64,000 nt of DNA from Branchiostoma lanceolatum (taxonomy: Eukaryota; Chordata; Leptocardii; Amphioxiformes; Branchiostomatidae), in the NCBI RefSeq assembly GCF_035083965.1, contig NC_089722.1, positions 25,669,081 to 25,733,080 of the forward strand, read 5' to 3'. Shown here piece by piece: positions 35,375-47,249 of this stretch; the stretch's first letter is position 1; each line of letters opens with the position of its first letter. Made by a program: the position numbers and the translations under genes. The notes below the pieces were generated by a model, which saw only the letters and a list, made by a program, of their open reading frames with translations, was not told the origin of the DNA and did no database searches.

Positions 35375-36947
35375 ATGGCTCCTCGTGGAAAGAAAAGAGC
35401 GGCGGATTCTGCAAAAGAAGAGGCGCCAGCTCCGAAAGGAGACACCGACACTGGAAATGAACCTGTGGTGGAAACGTCTACAGCTGCCCCGGCAACGAAG
35501 AAGCCTAAATCTGAGGGAAAAGCTTCCTTCCGAGTGAAAATCGAGCACTGGTTTGTAGAGAGAAACGTTCTATTGTTCACTTCATGAGGGACGGATCAGT
35601 TATCGATGTCCCTCGGTCCGCCACCCCTTTACACAGCATACTAACTCAGTTTCACATACAATAAGGTTCATGTTACAAAATAAAATAACTCAATTGAACA
35701 GCTCAACACTGGAAAGGGAAACTCCGCGAGCGTTTGTGTTGTCCTGACCCCCCAAAAAGTACACCTCCTCCCCACCATCATACATCCTGGTCCGCCCCTA
35801 TCAGCCAGTGTGACCTACATTTGGTTTTGCCATTATACCTCATTTTTACCACTTCATGTATTCTAAATGCAGCATTTGAACTGGTTAAAGTCAAAATTAC
35901 CAACACAAATCATGGAAGAAATAACTATGCCCGTGTTTGTACCTTTTGTTGTTGATGCAGAGTGTCTTGTTTTGAAAGTATATAACCTTAGCATATGTAA
36001 CGTTGCCAGGTATCTCCTTTAGAGTTTATGTTTTGCTGTGAAGGTATGAAATGATGTGGTCTTATTAACTTTCGTAGCTTTCTGCCCTCACAGCAAGAGC
36101 TGACGTGTGTACAAGCGCAATGCTGACCAGCTGGCTGAGGCATTGCGGGCGGAGTTCCCTACCGTTGTCGTGGAGACGGCAGTGGGACGCTCCAAGAGCT
36201 TTGAGTGTACAGTTACAAAGGACGATGGGGAAGGTAAGTGTCAGTATCTGTGTAACAGTGGGTTCAAGCGCTAGTGGTTAGCGTGCGTGGGCTCTGCGCT
36301 GTTGGGCCCAGGTTCGATCCCCGGGCCAGAAGACTGTTCTACTTGCCTCTGTGATTCAGTGGTTCCCACACTGGCCCAGTCAGTAATGGCAAAATGTGCC
36401 GCATGGGGATATAAAAACTCAGAGATTCGAGGACAAATCTTGAAAAGAAAAAGGGGAGAAGTGTAGCAATGGTGTTCAAGTGCCGCTAACTGACCAGTCT
36501 AACTGGTCCGGACCTTTTAGCATAGCGGTTATGGCATTGACACCGGGATCTGGCGGCTGGTGTGGGTTGGAATCCCGGGAGCCAGGAGACTGTTCTACTT
36601 GCCTCTTGTGTTTCATCTGTAAGGAAAACTTGCAGACCATGCAGCATTTCCCAGTTGAATTTCAATAGTGCAATTTCTAGATCACGATCAGTAAATAAGT
36701 AACTTTGTTATCAAATTGTTGTTATAATAGTTTTGCATTGTGAGCTTTTCGTGAGCTTTTGATGGACAAGTTTGTACATGTAGTTACTTTTTTTGACTGT
36801 TTGCTATCATAAACATTGTTCATAAAATTTTATTCTTGATTGTTTGCAGAAATGTTAGTGTGGACAGGGATTAAGAAGGGTCCACCCCGCAAGCTGAAGT
36901 TCCCTGAACCTAGTGTGGTGGTGGATGCCATTAACAAGGACCTTTAA
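35375..36947 (+). CDS. SELENOH: Selenoprotein H (TGA read as selenocysteine)
   Basis: Three exons join in phase: 35375-35550, 36094-36233, 36850-36947 (stop TAA); 137 codons including one in-frame TGA. The protein begins MAPRGKKRAADSAKEE, a basic nucleolar-type N-terminus. It then has IEHCKSURVYKRNADQLAEA, with the CxxU redox motif spanning the exon 1/2 junction, and ends with the family hallmark WTGIKKGPPRKLKFPEP. Selenoprotein H is a nuclear/nucleolar thioredoxin-fold protein linked to redox control and genome stability. The reading of TGA as Sec is supported by its alignment with the human CTSU site and by a downstream SECIS. The exon 1 donor (GTTTGT) is weak; if unspliced the frame stops about 11 codons on. 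Intron 2 holds two SINE-like units. Confidence 0.95.
36101..36103 (+). other. SELENOH: Selenocysteine codon (TGA) of SELENOH
   Basis: TGA follows TGC-AAG-AGC (C-K-S) when the exon 1 end TG (35549-35550) joins the exon 2 start C (36094), making CKSU. Downstream the frame stays open for 80 codons of clearly conserved protein. Confidence 0.93.
36268..36455 (+). mobile_element. tRNA-derived SINE unit 1 in SELENOH intron 2
   Basis: An A-box-like CTAGTGGTTAGCGTG and a B box GGTTCGATCCCC are 36 nt apart, as in Pol III tRNA promoters. They are followed by AGACTGTTCTACTTGCCTCT, which recurs in the second unit 230 bp downstream. Confidence 0.75.
36512..36625 (+). mobile_element. tRNA-derived SINE unit 2 in SELENOH intron 2
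   Basis: A-box-like TTAGCATAGCGGTTATGGCA and a decayed B box GGGTTGGAATCCC, then the same AGACTGTTCTACTTGCCTCT as unit 1. Same orientation, so either a dimeric element or two insertions. Confidence 0.7.
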
Positions 36948-37120
36948 AGGCTAGAGATGTCAGGTATGATAAAACACTTCTTTCTTTCTTACAAAGCTGT
37001 CTTTAAATGTGACGTGTTGCAACAAAACATTTGGCTAACTGTTAAAAGTCTATATTTTTCAAGAAAATAGAACTGATGCAAAAGAGATTGTAAAGTACTG
37101 GTTAAATGCTCCTTCTACAT

Positions 37121-37335
37121 GAGGGCCTGCATGGGGGGGTCCCGACAACGCTCAACGCTAATTTTGGAGGGCCGGCTACGTAATACGCTAAATTCAGAAA
37201 GCCTCCCTACGCTCTACGCTAAATTCAGAAAGCCCCCCCTACGTTCCACGCTAAATTATGGAGTGGTCGGCAACGCTCTACGTAAAATAAAAATGGCCCA
37301 TTACGCTCTACGTAAAAGGGGCATGCAGGCCCTCC
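37121..37335. mobile_element. Element with GAGGGCCTGCATG inverted ends and internal tandem repeats
   Basis: Ends 37121-37133 and 37322-37335 are inverted copies (GAGGGCCTGCATG and CATGCAGGCCCTCC). Between them lie about five degenerate repeats of 30-35 bp with the core TACGCTAAATTCAGAAAG. A decayed relative of the internal repeat appears at about 63370-63570. It sits in the probable 3' UTR intron of SELENOH. Confidence 0.75.
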
Positions 37336-37571
37336 TAGCTACATGTAGTCAGTCAGGAAATTCACTGACCACAAAAAGTTCTCTACTAGACAGGACTTTT
37401 GCTAGGATGCATGGGGAGGGACTTGAATCTCTCCATTATTATGATTACAAATGTACATGGAATGAAACCAGCATGTGATAACTAGTCACACCTTGTTTAT
37501 TTGATTGTTGTATGGTTCTTCTACATCAGGCATGACAAGACAGACTGACTGTGACTCACATTTGGCCGAGC

Positions 37572-37625
37572 GCTGATGACAGGAGAGGCAGAAAGGTTCC
37601 CCCTCGCTTCTCCCCGATGACCAGC
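37572..37625 (+). ncRNA. SELENOH: SECIS element of SELENOH
   Basis: Base pairs GCTG (37572-37575) with CAGC (37622-37625). The invariant ATGA is at 37576-37579, facing GATGA at 37616-37620. Helix II pairs GGAGAGGC (37582-37589) with GCTTCTCC over 8 bp, including one G-T. The unpaired AA comes 12 nt after ATGA, and a small AGG/CCT mini-stem may top the apex (form 2). It recruits SBP2 and EFsec to decode TGA. It is about 630 nt past the stop in genomic DNA, or about 60 nt if the possible 3' UTR intron 36964-37529 (GT...AG) is removed. Confidence 0.88.
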
Positions 37626-38110
37626 TCACCAAACATAGCTCACCGTTACTCTGTCGTCGTTCTGGACCACTCTGTTGTACTTTTGTACCCTGTTCTTGTA
37701 CTCATAGTGTAGATTTAAGCAAGTAGAGCTAGTGAAAAAGTTGTACATGTTAACAAGTAAACTTTTCTATTTTTATGTTTCATGTAACCAGTCGAGTTCT
37801 GACCAAGGGAAAATTTGGGTAGATTTTCTCCCAATAACATTTGTAGCAGTAATTAAGATCATGTTGCAGTGTTACAGATTTCCTAATGTAAATGTCTATT
37901 TAGAACTAACACGAAGTTTATATCCAAGAGCATTCTCTATTCTCTACACACTACCAGTATATGTTGGAGGACCATTGGAATTCTTCCTATGTCAATTTCT
38001 GTGTCTTAAAGCTCACCAACTTTCGTAAGCTAACAATGCAGTAACAAGATTGTGTACATCATTTCACCATGACTGGGTGGGTCTCTACTCTTCAAGATGA
38101 TACCTGAGTA

Positions 38111-38116
38111 AATAAA
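38111..38116 (+). promoter_or_regulatory. Polyadenylation signal for SELENOH
   Basis: AATAAA at 38111-38116, with a second at 38143-38148, about 490 nt after the SECIS and the first canonical signals downstream of it. Confidence 0.5.
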
Positions 38117-38580
38117 CCTGTATTTTGTCCTGAGAGAAAACAAATAAATCATGTTTAACTCTCTAGTGGTGGTGTGTGTTACAAGTGTTTCCTTGTTAAA
38201 AACATAATCATGTGGAGAAGGGGCAAAACTAGGGGGAAAGAAACAGGGACAGGTCTATTTTTATCATTAAGCATTTCATCTTGTATTATCTCTAACAATT
38301 GAAAGTCCTGATTACTTGTTTTGAGTACAAACCATACAAAATGATCTGAAATCTGTTGGTCACATATTTTGTAAACATGAAGAAAGCATGTCATCTCTTC
38401 AAAGGCAAAAGAAAAAGAATCAACTTGTTTTAGGCACTTATGTTTCATAACAAGGACAAAGAAGACACTTCATTCATGTTCTTTCATATGAATATATATT
38501 ATTTTCAAGGCTTTAGGTCCATAAGAGGATAATTCTTTTTAGGAAAACAAACCCTCAAAAGAAATCCCCTTGCTAAAATT

Positions 38581-38800
38581 GGATAACCTACATTAACATT
38601 AATCTGCTGGGTTACATAAATCCACCACTTTGAAAAACAGTGGGTTTGAGAGATCTCTGGTGAATCACCCCCGGGTTTGCACAGTTTAGATATACAGGAG
38701 TGCATAATACTGGGGGATGTTGGGTTGGAGATCTGTTTGGACATATCCTTTCAAGGTGGCAGAATTATGTACCCTGGCAGGATTATGTATTGTAGATGTT
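38581..38800. mobile_element. Unnamed interspersed repeat, copy 3
   Basis: The longest copy of the family seen at 27558 and 29605. It contains TTTGAGAGATCTCTGGTG, AGATATACAGGAGTGC, GGGGGATGTTGGGTTGGAGA and GGTGGCAGAATTATGTACCC. It lies between SELENOH and the GLT1D1-like gene. Confidence 0.75.
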
Positions 38801-39072
38801 AGATATTTCTCAATGGAAGCTGCTTTCAGTACCAAGGACAGTGAAAGCCATTGATTATTATTGACATTGAGAGGGAGAAATCTTTGACAAGCGAGACCTG
38901 TAGCAGGATGTTTGACGTCTTACTAAAATAGCAGTATGGATTATTCCACCATAAGCACTCCCACAAGATAGTTTCATATTCAATATGAGGTTAAAAAAGA
39001 TTCCCACTAAATTTCCACCCCTCCAAGAGAAGTGAACTCGTCTATTGTAGGTCAAAGTGCACCAGTGACAAC

Positions 39073-39100
39073 ATGGCGGATCTAGACCAAAAACTTTCTG
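39073..39100 (+). other. Candidate upstream first exon (MADLDQKLS...)
   Basis: ATG at 39073 in ACAACATGGCGG is followed by nine codons and a strong donor GTAAGTTT at 39101. Its phase does not match GLT1D1 exon 2 but does match exon 3, so it could begin an alternative GLT1D1 transcript, a 5' UTR-type exon, or another gene. No partner exon is proven. Confidence 0.3.
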
Positions 39101-39703
39101 GTAAGTTTTAATTTCCAACCTGAGCGGGTTAGTAGGACTCCCACAGGTTGATTCTAGGACGTTATGGAAGGCTAAAGAGGTGTTGAAGCCTGTCACGGGT
39201 TCTTGATCGTCTTTATGGAGTTAACTGTGCACATATGTGACAAATCTTGATCATGATAGTTAAACTGATTTCTGTAGCATGCATGGCCACAAAACGTCAA
39301 CTGTGTGTGTTTGTGAGTTATAAATGTAACAACAGTGACACAGTTTAACATAGAGCGTTAATTAGAGAAACTTTAGGAGCTTACGGCTGTTTCACAATTG
39401 AGTGTACCAAAGTGGTGTCACTGAGGCTCAAAAATCAACTTTAATGTACATTAAAATTGATGTGGGCAGTTCAAAGGTACATACTTTGGGCATAGTATTC
39501 TATAAGGTCTCTGCACGACGCCTCTCGGTTACAGTGATACAGGTCTTTTATGTAATGGGTCACTAAGGGGGTACGGACGGGACAACTGTAAGACTATATT
39601 GGTATTTTGTCTACATTAGGTGAATGGAGAAGCTAATGCGGTATCAAGGTATCAAGACTGTTTGGATGTCCAGTATAGTAAGTCAGAGATGTAAGAACCA
39701 GCC

Positions 39704-42700
39704 ATGACAACACTGCTCCTGGCCTACTGCGTCCCGTGTTCAGGGAACCTGGTAACAGCTGAGAGAATAAGGTAAGGTTTACATTACAGCACTCTGATCT
39801 TTCAGTATATCTCAAAAGGTATATTTTGTTTTGATTGTAAGTTATGATGTAAAAGTCCTGGAAACCAAACTATCTTTCACTCCTCCAGTCTTCAGCAGCT
39901 TATCATATGATATGAAAGAAGTATGGATCAACAATGTTTTGAGTCCAGGATGAGATTCTTTATAATAGAAGAGGAAAATTGACAAACGTAGCACACACCC
40001 AGTATATATAATGATGATATAAGGAATGCTCTCTTGAAGAAAATTGGGTCAAGACAGCAAAAACTAAAAGGAATTGTTGTCGGGTGCTGGTACTAACTAA
40101 CTGCAAAGTTAAATTTTCGGTCTGAAACTTTTCCCTCTTCTTCAAAGTGGAAACTAGGATTTTTTTATCACATCAGGACTTTTTTAGAAAGTGGTGGGCA
40201 CAGGTGTATCAGAAAGTGTATCAGCGACTTTGATGGGCACGAACAGCTGCTAGAATTCATCAGCAACAACAACATCAGGTGCATTATGGGAATCAACGCC
40301 TACAGGACAGGGCATCTTCTCAGGGGTGAGCAGAAATATGTAGACTAGAATGTTTTTATAGTTATGTAATCATCAAAGTTTCTGATGAATTGTCCTTATC
40401 ATCATTACATATACTTCATCCACACCACGGGTAATAATGAAGTATCATATCATGATCAACTGCTAATTCTTTTAAATAATTCTCAAAAATGCGTACTGTA
40501 AAAGTGTTGCATACCGGTAGTTGTAAACTGTATATAGAATTATTTATCATCTTACAAATGGTAATACTGTTAGAGGTATTTTAGGTGGCAATCCGATTCC
40601 AGTATCTTTGATATATCTTATGATATGATTTGACTGTTGTTTGCAGACTGTCCAGTGCCATTTGGACTAGTGTTTGGAGGGACTGATCTGAATGAAAGTA
40701 CGGCAATACCAGAAAGTATGGACCTCATGACTGCTACTGTCAACAGGGCCAGGTAAGGACATCGGTGATTCAATATCTGATTGACAATTTCTCTCAAAAA
40801 CATTTGGGGTTAGATAAGATGCAAAGAAAGGGAATAAAATGTCTGCTGTATGTTTTGCATTCAGCAGTAGAAAATGAGCCATACACATGTACCACACACA
40901 TATTAGCCAGATTAGAAGGTAAACTTTGAAAATGTAGTAGTACTTCAGTTAGTGATTACACTGTGCATTGATTTACCTGCCTGCTGTTATAGTACATACT
41001 CATAATCTCGAACTGAACTGCTATCTCTACGCACTTCAACCATGAACATTACTCAGATGGGTAACTTCTGGCTGTACTTCAAGGTGGATATTCTAGGTTA
41101 TGATCTTCAAAGAATTGGCTTGTTGAGACTTTGCGTCGGATCTTTAGATTTCCTTCTCCCCATAGCTGTTTCTACAATTTGGTTCTTTATCAAATCTTGC
41201 ACTTTGACCTTCAGATTTCTGGTGTGTTTCTCCAAGGAGATAAAACAACAAGCCTTAAACCTCTGGGTGAGTACAGGTAATTAGATTATCTTGTACCTTG
41301 AAATCCATTTCAATACAAATGCTTTATTTTAGGGCACAATGATTCACTATACACACACTGCATTATTTCAAGTGCTGATATAGAAATTTTGAAAAATGTC
41401 AACAGCTGAATCAGATGATTTACTTGTGGTTTAACTTTCAGCCCCATGTTGTTGACAAGATTCACATTCAGCCTCAAGGTTTGTGTTTAACTTCAGTTAA
41501 CTGAATAATACTTACAAAGATAAATATGCTTCTTTTATATTCTATTTGAAGTGTTAGAACATATAGCTTTTGGAAAGTCACTACCAATGACCTGATCTTC
41601 AAGCAGATATTGGCAGAGCAAGAAGGCCTTTGTTTAAGGCTTAGTGGCATTATGCTATAGATGCTACTTTGTTTGACAATGCATGTTTTTGTTGACACAC
41701 TCCTTTTGTTCACCTAATATCAGGTGTTTGTACATATGCTACCTCATCGTCTTGCCTCAGTGACATCTTAACTCCTTACAGAGCTGCAGAGTTTGGTTCA
41801 TGCTCATGTAAGTCAATACAGGTGAAGCAGACCAGAATATGCCTGGGTATATTCTGACCAGTGGCATATTCTGGTCTGCTACACCTGCAAGCTCCCACTA
41901 TAATTTTTCTATCACAGCTTTGTGTAAAAGCACAATTTTGTGACTCCAGATAAGAAGAAACAGTGTTGTATAGCTACACTGTGTATTTTGCATGTGTTAC
42001 ACATGTAACGTTATATTTTAAAAGAATCAATAAAACATGGTATGATTTGAATTTGATACATCTGTTTCTGTTCCTAAAATGTTATTTCTTTGACTTTTCC
42101 AGGTGGTTGTACAGATGATTTGAATGACTCCACAAAAGTCTTCCTACTTGTATGTGGACTAAGACCAGTGAAGGATCCAATTTACCTGCTGCAGGTATTT
42201 TCTGGTAAGGCAGTGATTGATTTCTGCCCTTTAACACTTGTACATATTGATGCAACATTGCAGGAGCTATTGAGCACTACCTGTACAAAAAGTGGACCAG
42301 ATTTACAATACAATGCAAACTTAACATTTCTTTGGCATTACAGAATGGCATAAAGAAGACAGCAGGGTACTTCTTATTGTCGTGGGACCAGAGGTAGGAA
42401 ACTTCCTTAATACAATGAATTACAAATGTACATTACGTTGATTAAGAATAAACATCCAGGTGATAAGATAGGCCAAAAAATAGTCGCTTGAGTAACTGTT
42501 TTTTGGAATAGATTACATTATTTGTATCTGTATCACATGTCTGGTACACCAGAATAGTTCTCTTACTTAGGGACAGTTTAATTCAATAAGTAAATGCATT
42601 TAAAAATGATTGGTTTTAGCCATGGCATCCTGGGAATACATGTGCCTCTACTCTTGTTGATAAGTGTGGTGGGTTCTTTAACATATTTGTGGTGTGGCTC

Positions 42701-45700
42701 TCCTCTCTCTCCAACTTAAACATATTTCTCCTTCAAATGGAAAGTGATTATTCTTTTTTTGTTTGTTTCAGATGAATCATGACTATGCAAGGAAAGTAAA
42801 GGGTGAAATCTGCAGGTACCCAATTCTTGAGAACTGACAATATGTTTTTATACTGAAACGTTCATATGTGTTGCAGTGTAAAGTTTAGATAGGCAGTAAA
42901 TCAATGACAAATGTGTATATATATGTAATGTACTGTAATGTAATGTAATATCTGTGCCCCCCTCCCCTCGCAGGTGTGTAGGCATCCTACTGCTGCCCCC
43001 CATACCGCAGACTGACCTCCACACACTAATGCTGCACTCCTGTGCTGTGGTCAACTCCTCAGTCAGTGAAGGAATGTCAGGGGCCATCTTGGAGGTGAAA
43101 GTTACATTGTACTTCAAGTGTTCTTTCTGATATTATGTCAAATTTTGCCAGTTGTCAGAGTTCTCTGTATATACACTGTATTTATATTTCTAGACGTAAG
43201 TTGTGATAAAGCTCTGAGATAGTTTTAAATTATCAAATGTCCTCTTACATGTACATGTATGTCCTGTCTAGGCCATGTGTTTGGGAGTGCCTGTGATAGC
43301 GAGGAACATTGCTGGCAATGCTGCTATCATCACACACAAAGAGACAGGTCTTCTGTTCAACAGTCCTCAGGTACGTGCTGATGAACACATAGAGACTGAA
43401 ACATAGAATTATCATCAAGTTTTGCAGGACTTTTCTCGTGGCCTGAATGCTCAAATTTGATGCCGAAAAGTTGCCACACTCTGAAATTGATTTTGCATGT
43501 ACATACATGGATGCCATCTACCAATTAGTACCATTACTGCAGTAGATTTTGTGGTAATCCTATTTCAATGCTGTATCTAAAAAAATTACTTGTACAATGT
43601 ACATTGTATAGTCATCATACTGTAACGTCATATCTGAATGAAATGTCAAATGATTTGAGTCATTTGACTTATTAGTTTGACAGCATAAACACAGACTTAA
43701 TGTCCCATCTGGGTTTTTTTATTGTATTGTCTAGTGAGTGAGTGAGTGAGTGTGCCTGATTTATGCAGAGCCAATTTCAGACATTACATTTCATCTTCAT
43801 TTCTATTCAAAAGCTTTATTTATATAGACTTGATGTGTCGACACAAGTTAACAGATGTATGGATTTAAATGAATGATTAAGACACATCCTATCACATTAA
43901 TGAGGGTTCTGAAAAGACTGTCACAGCATTATGTAAACATCTCATTCAATTTGCATCTAATATTTACATCTCAGCCAAAGGGGAAAATTGTGTTTTTGGT
44001 TAATGGTAGACTTTCATAGCAAGTGAGATATGTAAATGCACTGTTGTTTTCATTTTTACACACGTGGTATATCATGACATTTCATCTAAAGCTATTAATG
44101 TGTATATATTACTGATTTGGCTACAAAATACAAATGTTCATGTCCAGTTGATGTCCCTACCCATTACAATGGAACGGTCCCTCCATATTGGAAATTTTGC
44201 TGTAATATACGCGCCACTTTGAAAGGGCTTCGGAGTTCAGAGTTGTCCATTACCAGCTTAGGGTGATTGACAGGAAATCAATTTCATAGGCTCTGCAACC
44301 TGGCCCATTTTACTGCTCGCAATCTGTGAGGGTATCAAAGGGGTTTAGGGGTTGCTGATGAGATATTCATGGTCACGCCATACAAGAAATCCATGTGAAA
44401 TTCCTTTCTAGGAGTAGGAGTCCTCAATGGTCTGTATTTTAAGACTTAAGATTGGTATGACAAAATATGAAAAAGTACCACCAAAATGGCTTCTGTAACA
44501 AATTGTTTATGTATCATCGTACTGCATGTTGTCAGCACTACTAAGCTATTATAGTGCCTTGAGCTACATGTAGATGTGGCTAGCTGCCAAAATGCCACTG
44601 CCTCAGTAATAGTGTAAGAGTGCATCTGTGAGGAATATGATTCACTGTGTATTTTGGCCAGTAGCCACCTCTACATGTCTCTCACAGCCCTATAGCACCC
44701 AACTTCCAGCATAATAACTCTTATATCAGTTTTTAGTACATCTCTGTTAAGTTTCATACAAAGGACCTGACCATGCTTAAACAACAACTGCACTGCCAGC
44801 AGCATCAGCTACACTAATAAAATAAGAACCACCATATAATATACAATACATAAAGTTGGTACATGTACATTATTGATTATTCCCGGTGTACTATTTCAGG
44901 CCTTTTCATCACTGTACCACTGTACAGCTTAAGAACTAGTAATGTGCTGTTATGGAATGTTTAAGCCCCTACAAACTGTATCTCACTGGACCTGTGGCAT
45001 GTTGGTGGCCTCGCTGCGTCCTGAATTGGATTTGTGTTACCCTTGACTTTATACTGGGAACATCATGCCAAACGTTCAAGTATAAAAGCCTAAAAAGATT
45101 CTGTTTTTTTTATCAACGAAATTCATTAAGCGTGCTGTCAAATTGCTAGGTAGCAGCAAGGTCACCAACGTACCGCGGGTCTAGTAGTGAGATAGGGGCT
45201 TAAGACAATGTTCATAAAGCTTTTAGAAGAAGAATCTATAGCATATGTTACATTAGTGCATTAGTTTACTGCCATGGTTGGTAAAGGTCTACCAGTTGAT
45301 AGAATCCTATGCCAACTTTGCCTCAAGTTACAAGTGTGGCATTAAACTAGACATTAGTGTATCAAAATTCAAACATTAAAAGTGTTACAAATGACAACTT
45401 AAGCATGCATTGAAAATATTATGGCTTTTACTGCCCATCTATCATAACCCAAAAGGGGGACATTATGTTTTTTTACATTCTGTAATATGTGTGATATTAA
45501 AGAATGCCATGGTCTATGATAAAGCCGTAAAATCTTGCAATTTGTAGTGTTGTACCACACAGGATTTCCAGAATATGATCATGACATATATCTACACAAT
45601 TCTTTTGTGTCTTGAAATGTGCAGTGAAGCCCTCTAGAGATATTTGCTTATAACTGCACCCATAAAGATATATTGTGTTACATACAAATGAACATGTAAA

Positions 45701-47210
45701 TGTTAGACAGATCATGAACCAAGAATAAAAATTGTAAGTAGTTAATGTATGGAATAAAATTGTTTAAAATGTTGACCCCCACCCCCTTCCCCAGGGTAGC
45801 CTCCAATCCCTTGACGTACGCTGGTGGAATTGAGTATCGCCAATGGGGGATGTTATTACCCCTGCCCATAATACCATCCATTTTGTTAGCTAACGCTCAA
45901 TATTAGGAGGGGGAACATTTCATTTCTTACATGCAGCTGCAGAAACTGATGCACACATTCATAATGTACCTCTTCAGTTTATAAAATTCAATGTGATTTT
46001 CAATACAATTAAGTTTATTTATATAGCTGTAGCTTAGTTTCTTAATCTGTGTAATATGCCATGAAATGGGACTTTTATGAAACATTAATTCTCATCTTTA
46101 TTACCTTTCATCAAAAAAAGATTTTCTAGTTGTAAAAAAAGCATGTTAAGAATCATCTTCTTTTTAGAGCCTATTTTAATTTCAATGTAATGTCCTGAAG
46201 TTTGCAATCATCTTCTTTATGGTTGTCATAAAATGCTGTTATGCTATGTGTTTCTTGCAGGCCTCCTGGGCAATTTACAGTTCACTGGAGCACTGTGACC
46301 TCTTTTTTTAGTGTCAAATGAATAATGCATTTAGTCTATTGGATGACACGATGTAATGATTCTCTCTCTCCCTCCCCCCACTGTCCAGGCTTGAAGAAAG
46401 ATAGTGAAAGACACTGTCCACAGTAGCCTAATTCAATACCACCCCTATAGCAGCCCTACATGTATGAATATGAAGCTTTAGTCTAGATGCAAGATCATGA
46501 CAAAAATCTGTAAACCAGGGGAATCAGGCATTCCTGATATGGCAACATTATCAAATGACATGAAATTCAATTATTGAAAATTCAAACTGATGGTTGACAT
46601 GGGCTTTCATGCCGTGCTTCCAATCAAAAGTGTCCTCTTTCGCCTGTTTTGCGTGAGTTCTCATATTATCCGTGACTCTCATACTGGCCTCTCATTGGTG
46701 GTTCATTTTTTTGAAACTGGTTCCTTCGAGTTAGAGGTCTATACGTACATGTAATCGCCACAGATTCCACCGGGAAGGGCTGGTACCACAAAACCGGAGC
46801 GTTTGTGTTACATAGACTTAAGTCCATAGCAGTCCTTCTTTATTAAACCTATGCAGGTTCTTAACATTGGCGAGGGATGGTGTTGTGCTAGCTAGTAGTA
46901 ATTCATCAGGATGGTGGTGTCATGGTAGGGTAGGCGAAGGGTCACACTGGAACGTGACCTCTCATAAATCGTACAACACCGCGGAATATTAACGGTTTAG
47001 AAACAGGGCCATTGGGCCAATGTGTATACATTATGTGAAATTGCTTGGGTGCTGCACTGTATCAGAGGTGAGGCACAGGCTGTAGAGGGTGGGCGAAGGG
47101 TTGTACACCCTGATGTCATGCTACATATACAGTGATAGTGTGGTGGGAGGGCATAGAGAGGTTGAGAATTGTGAATTTTTTTTGTTGAAGAATATCAACT
47201 GGCATCAGTT

Positions 47211-47249
<39 letters not shown>

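Noticed and set aside
37732-38028. 98-codon open frame downstream of SELENOH
   Set aside because: Lies in the 3' UTR after the SECIS; no start context or homology.
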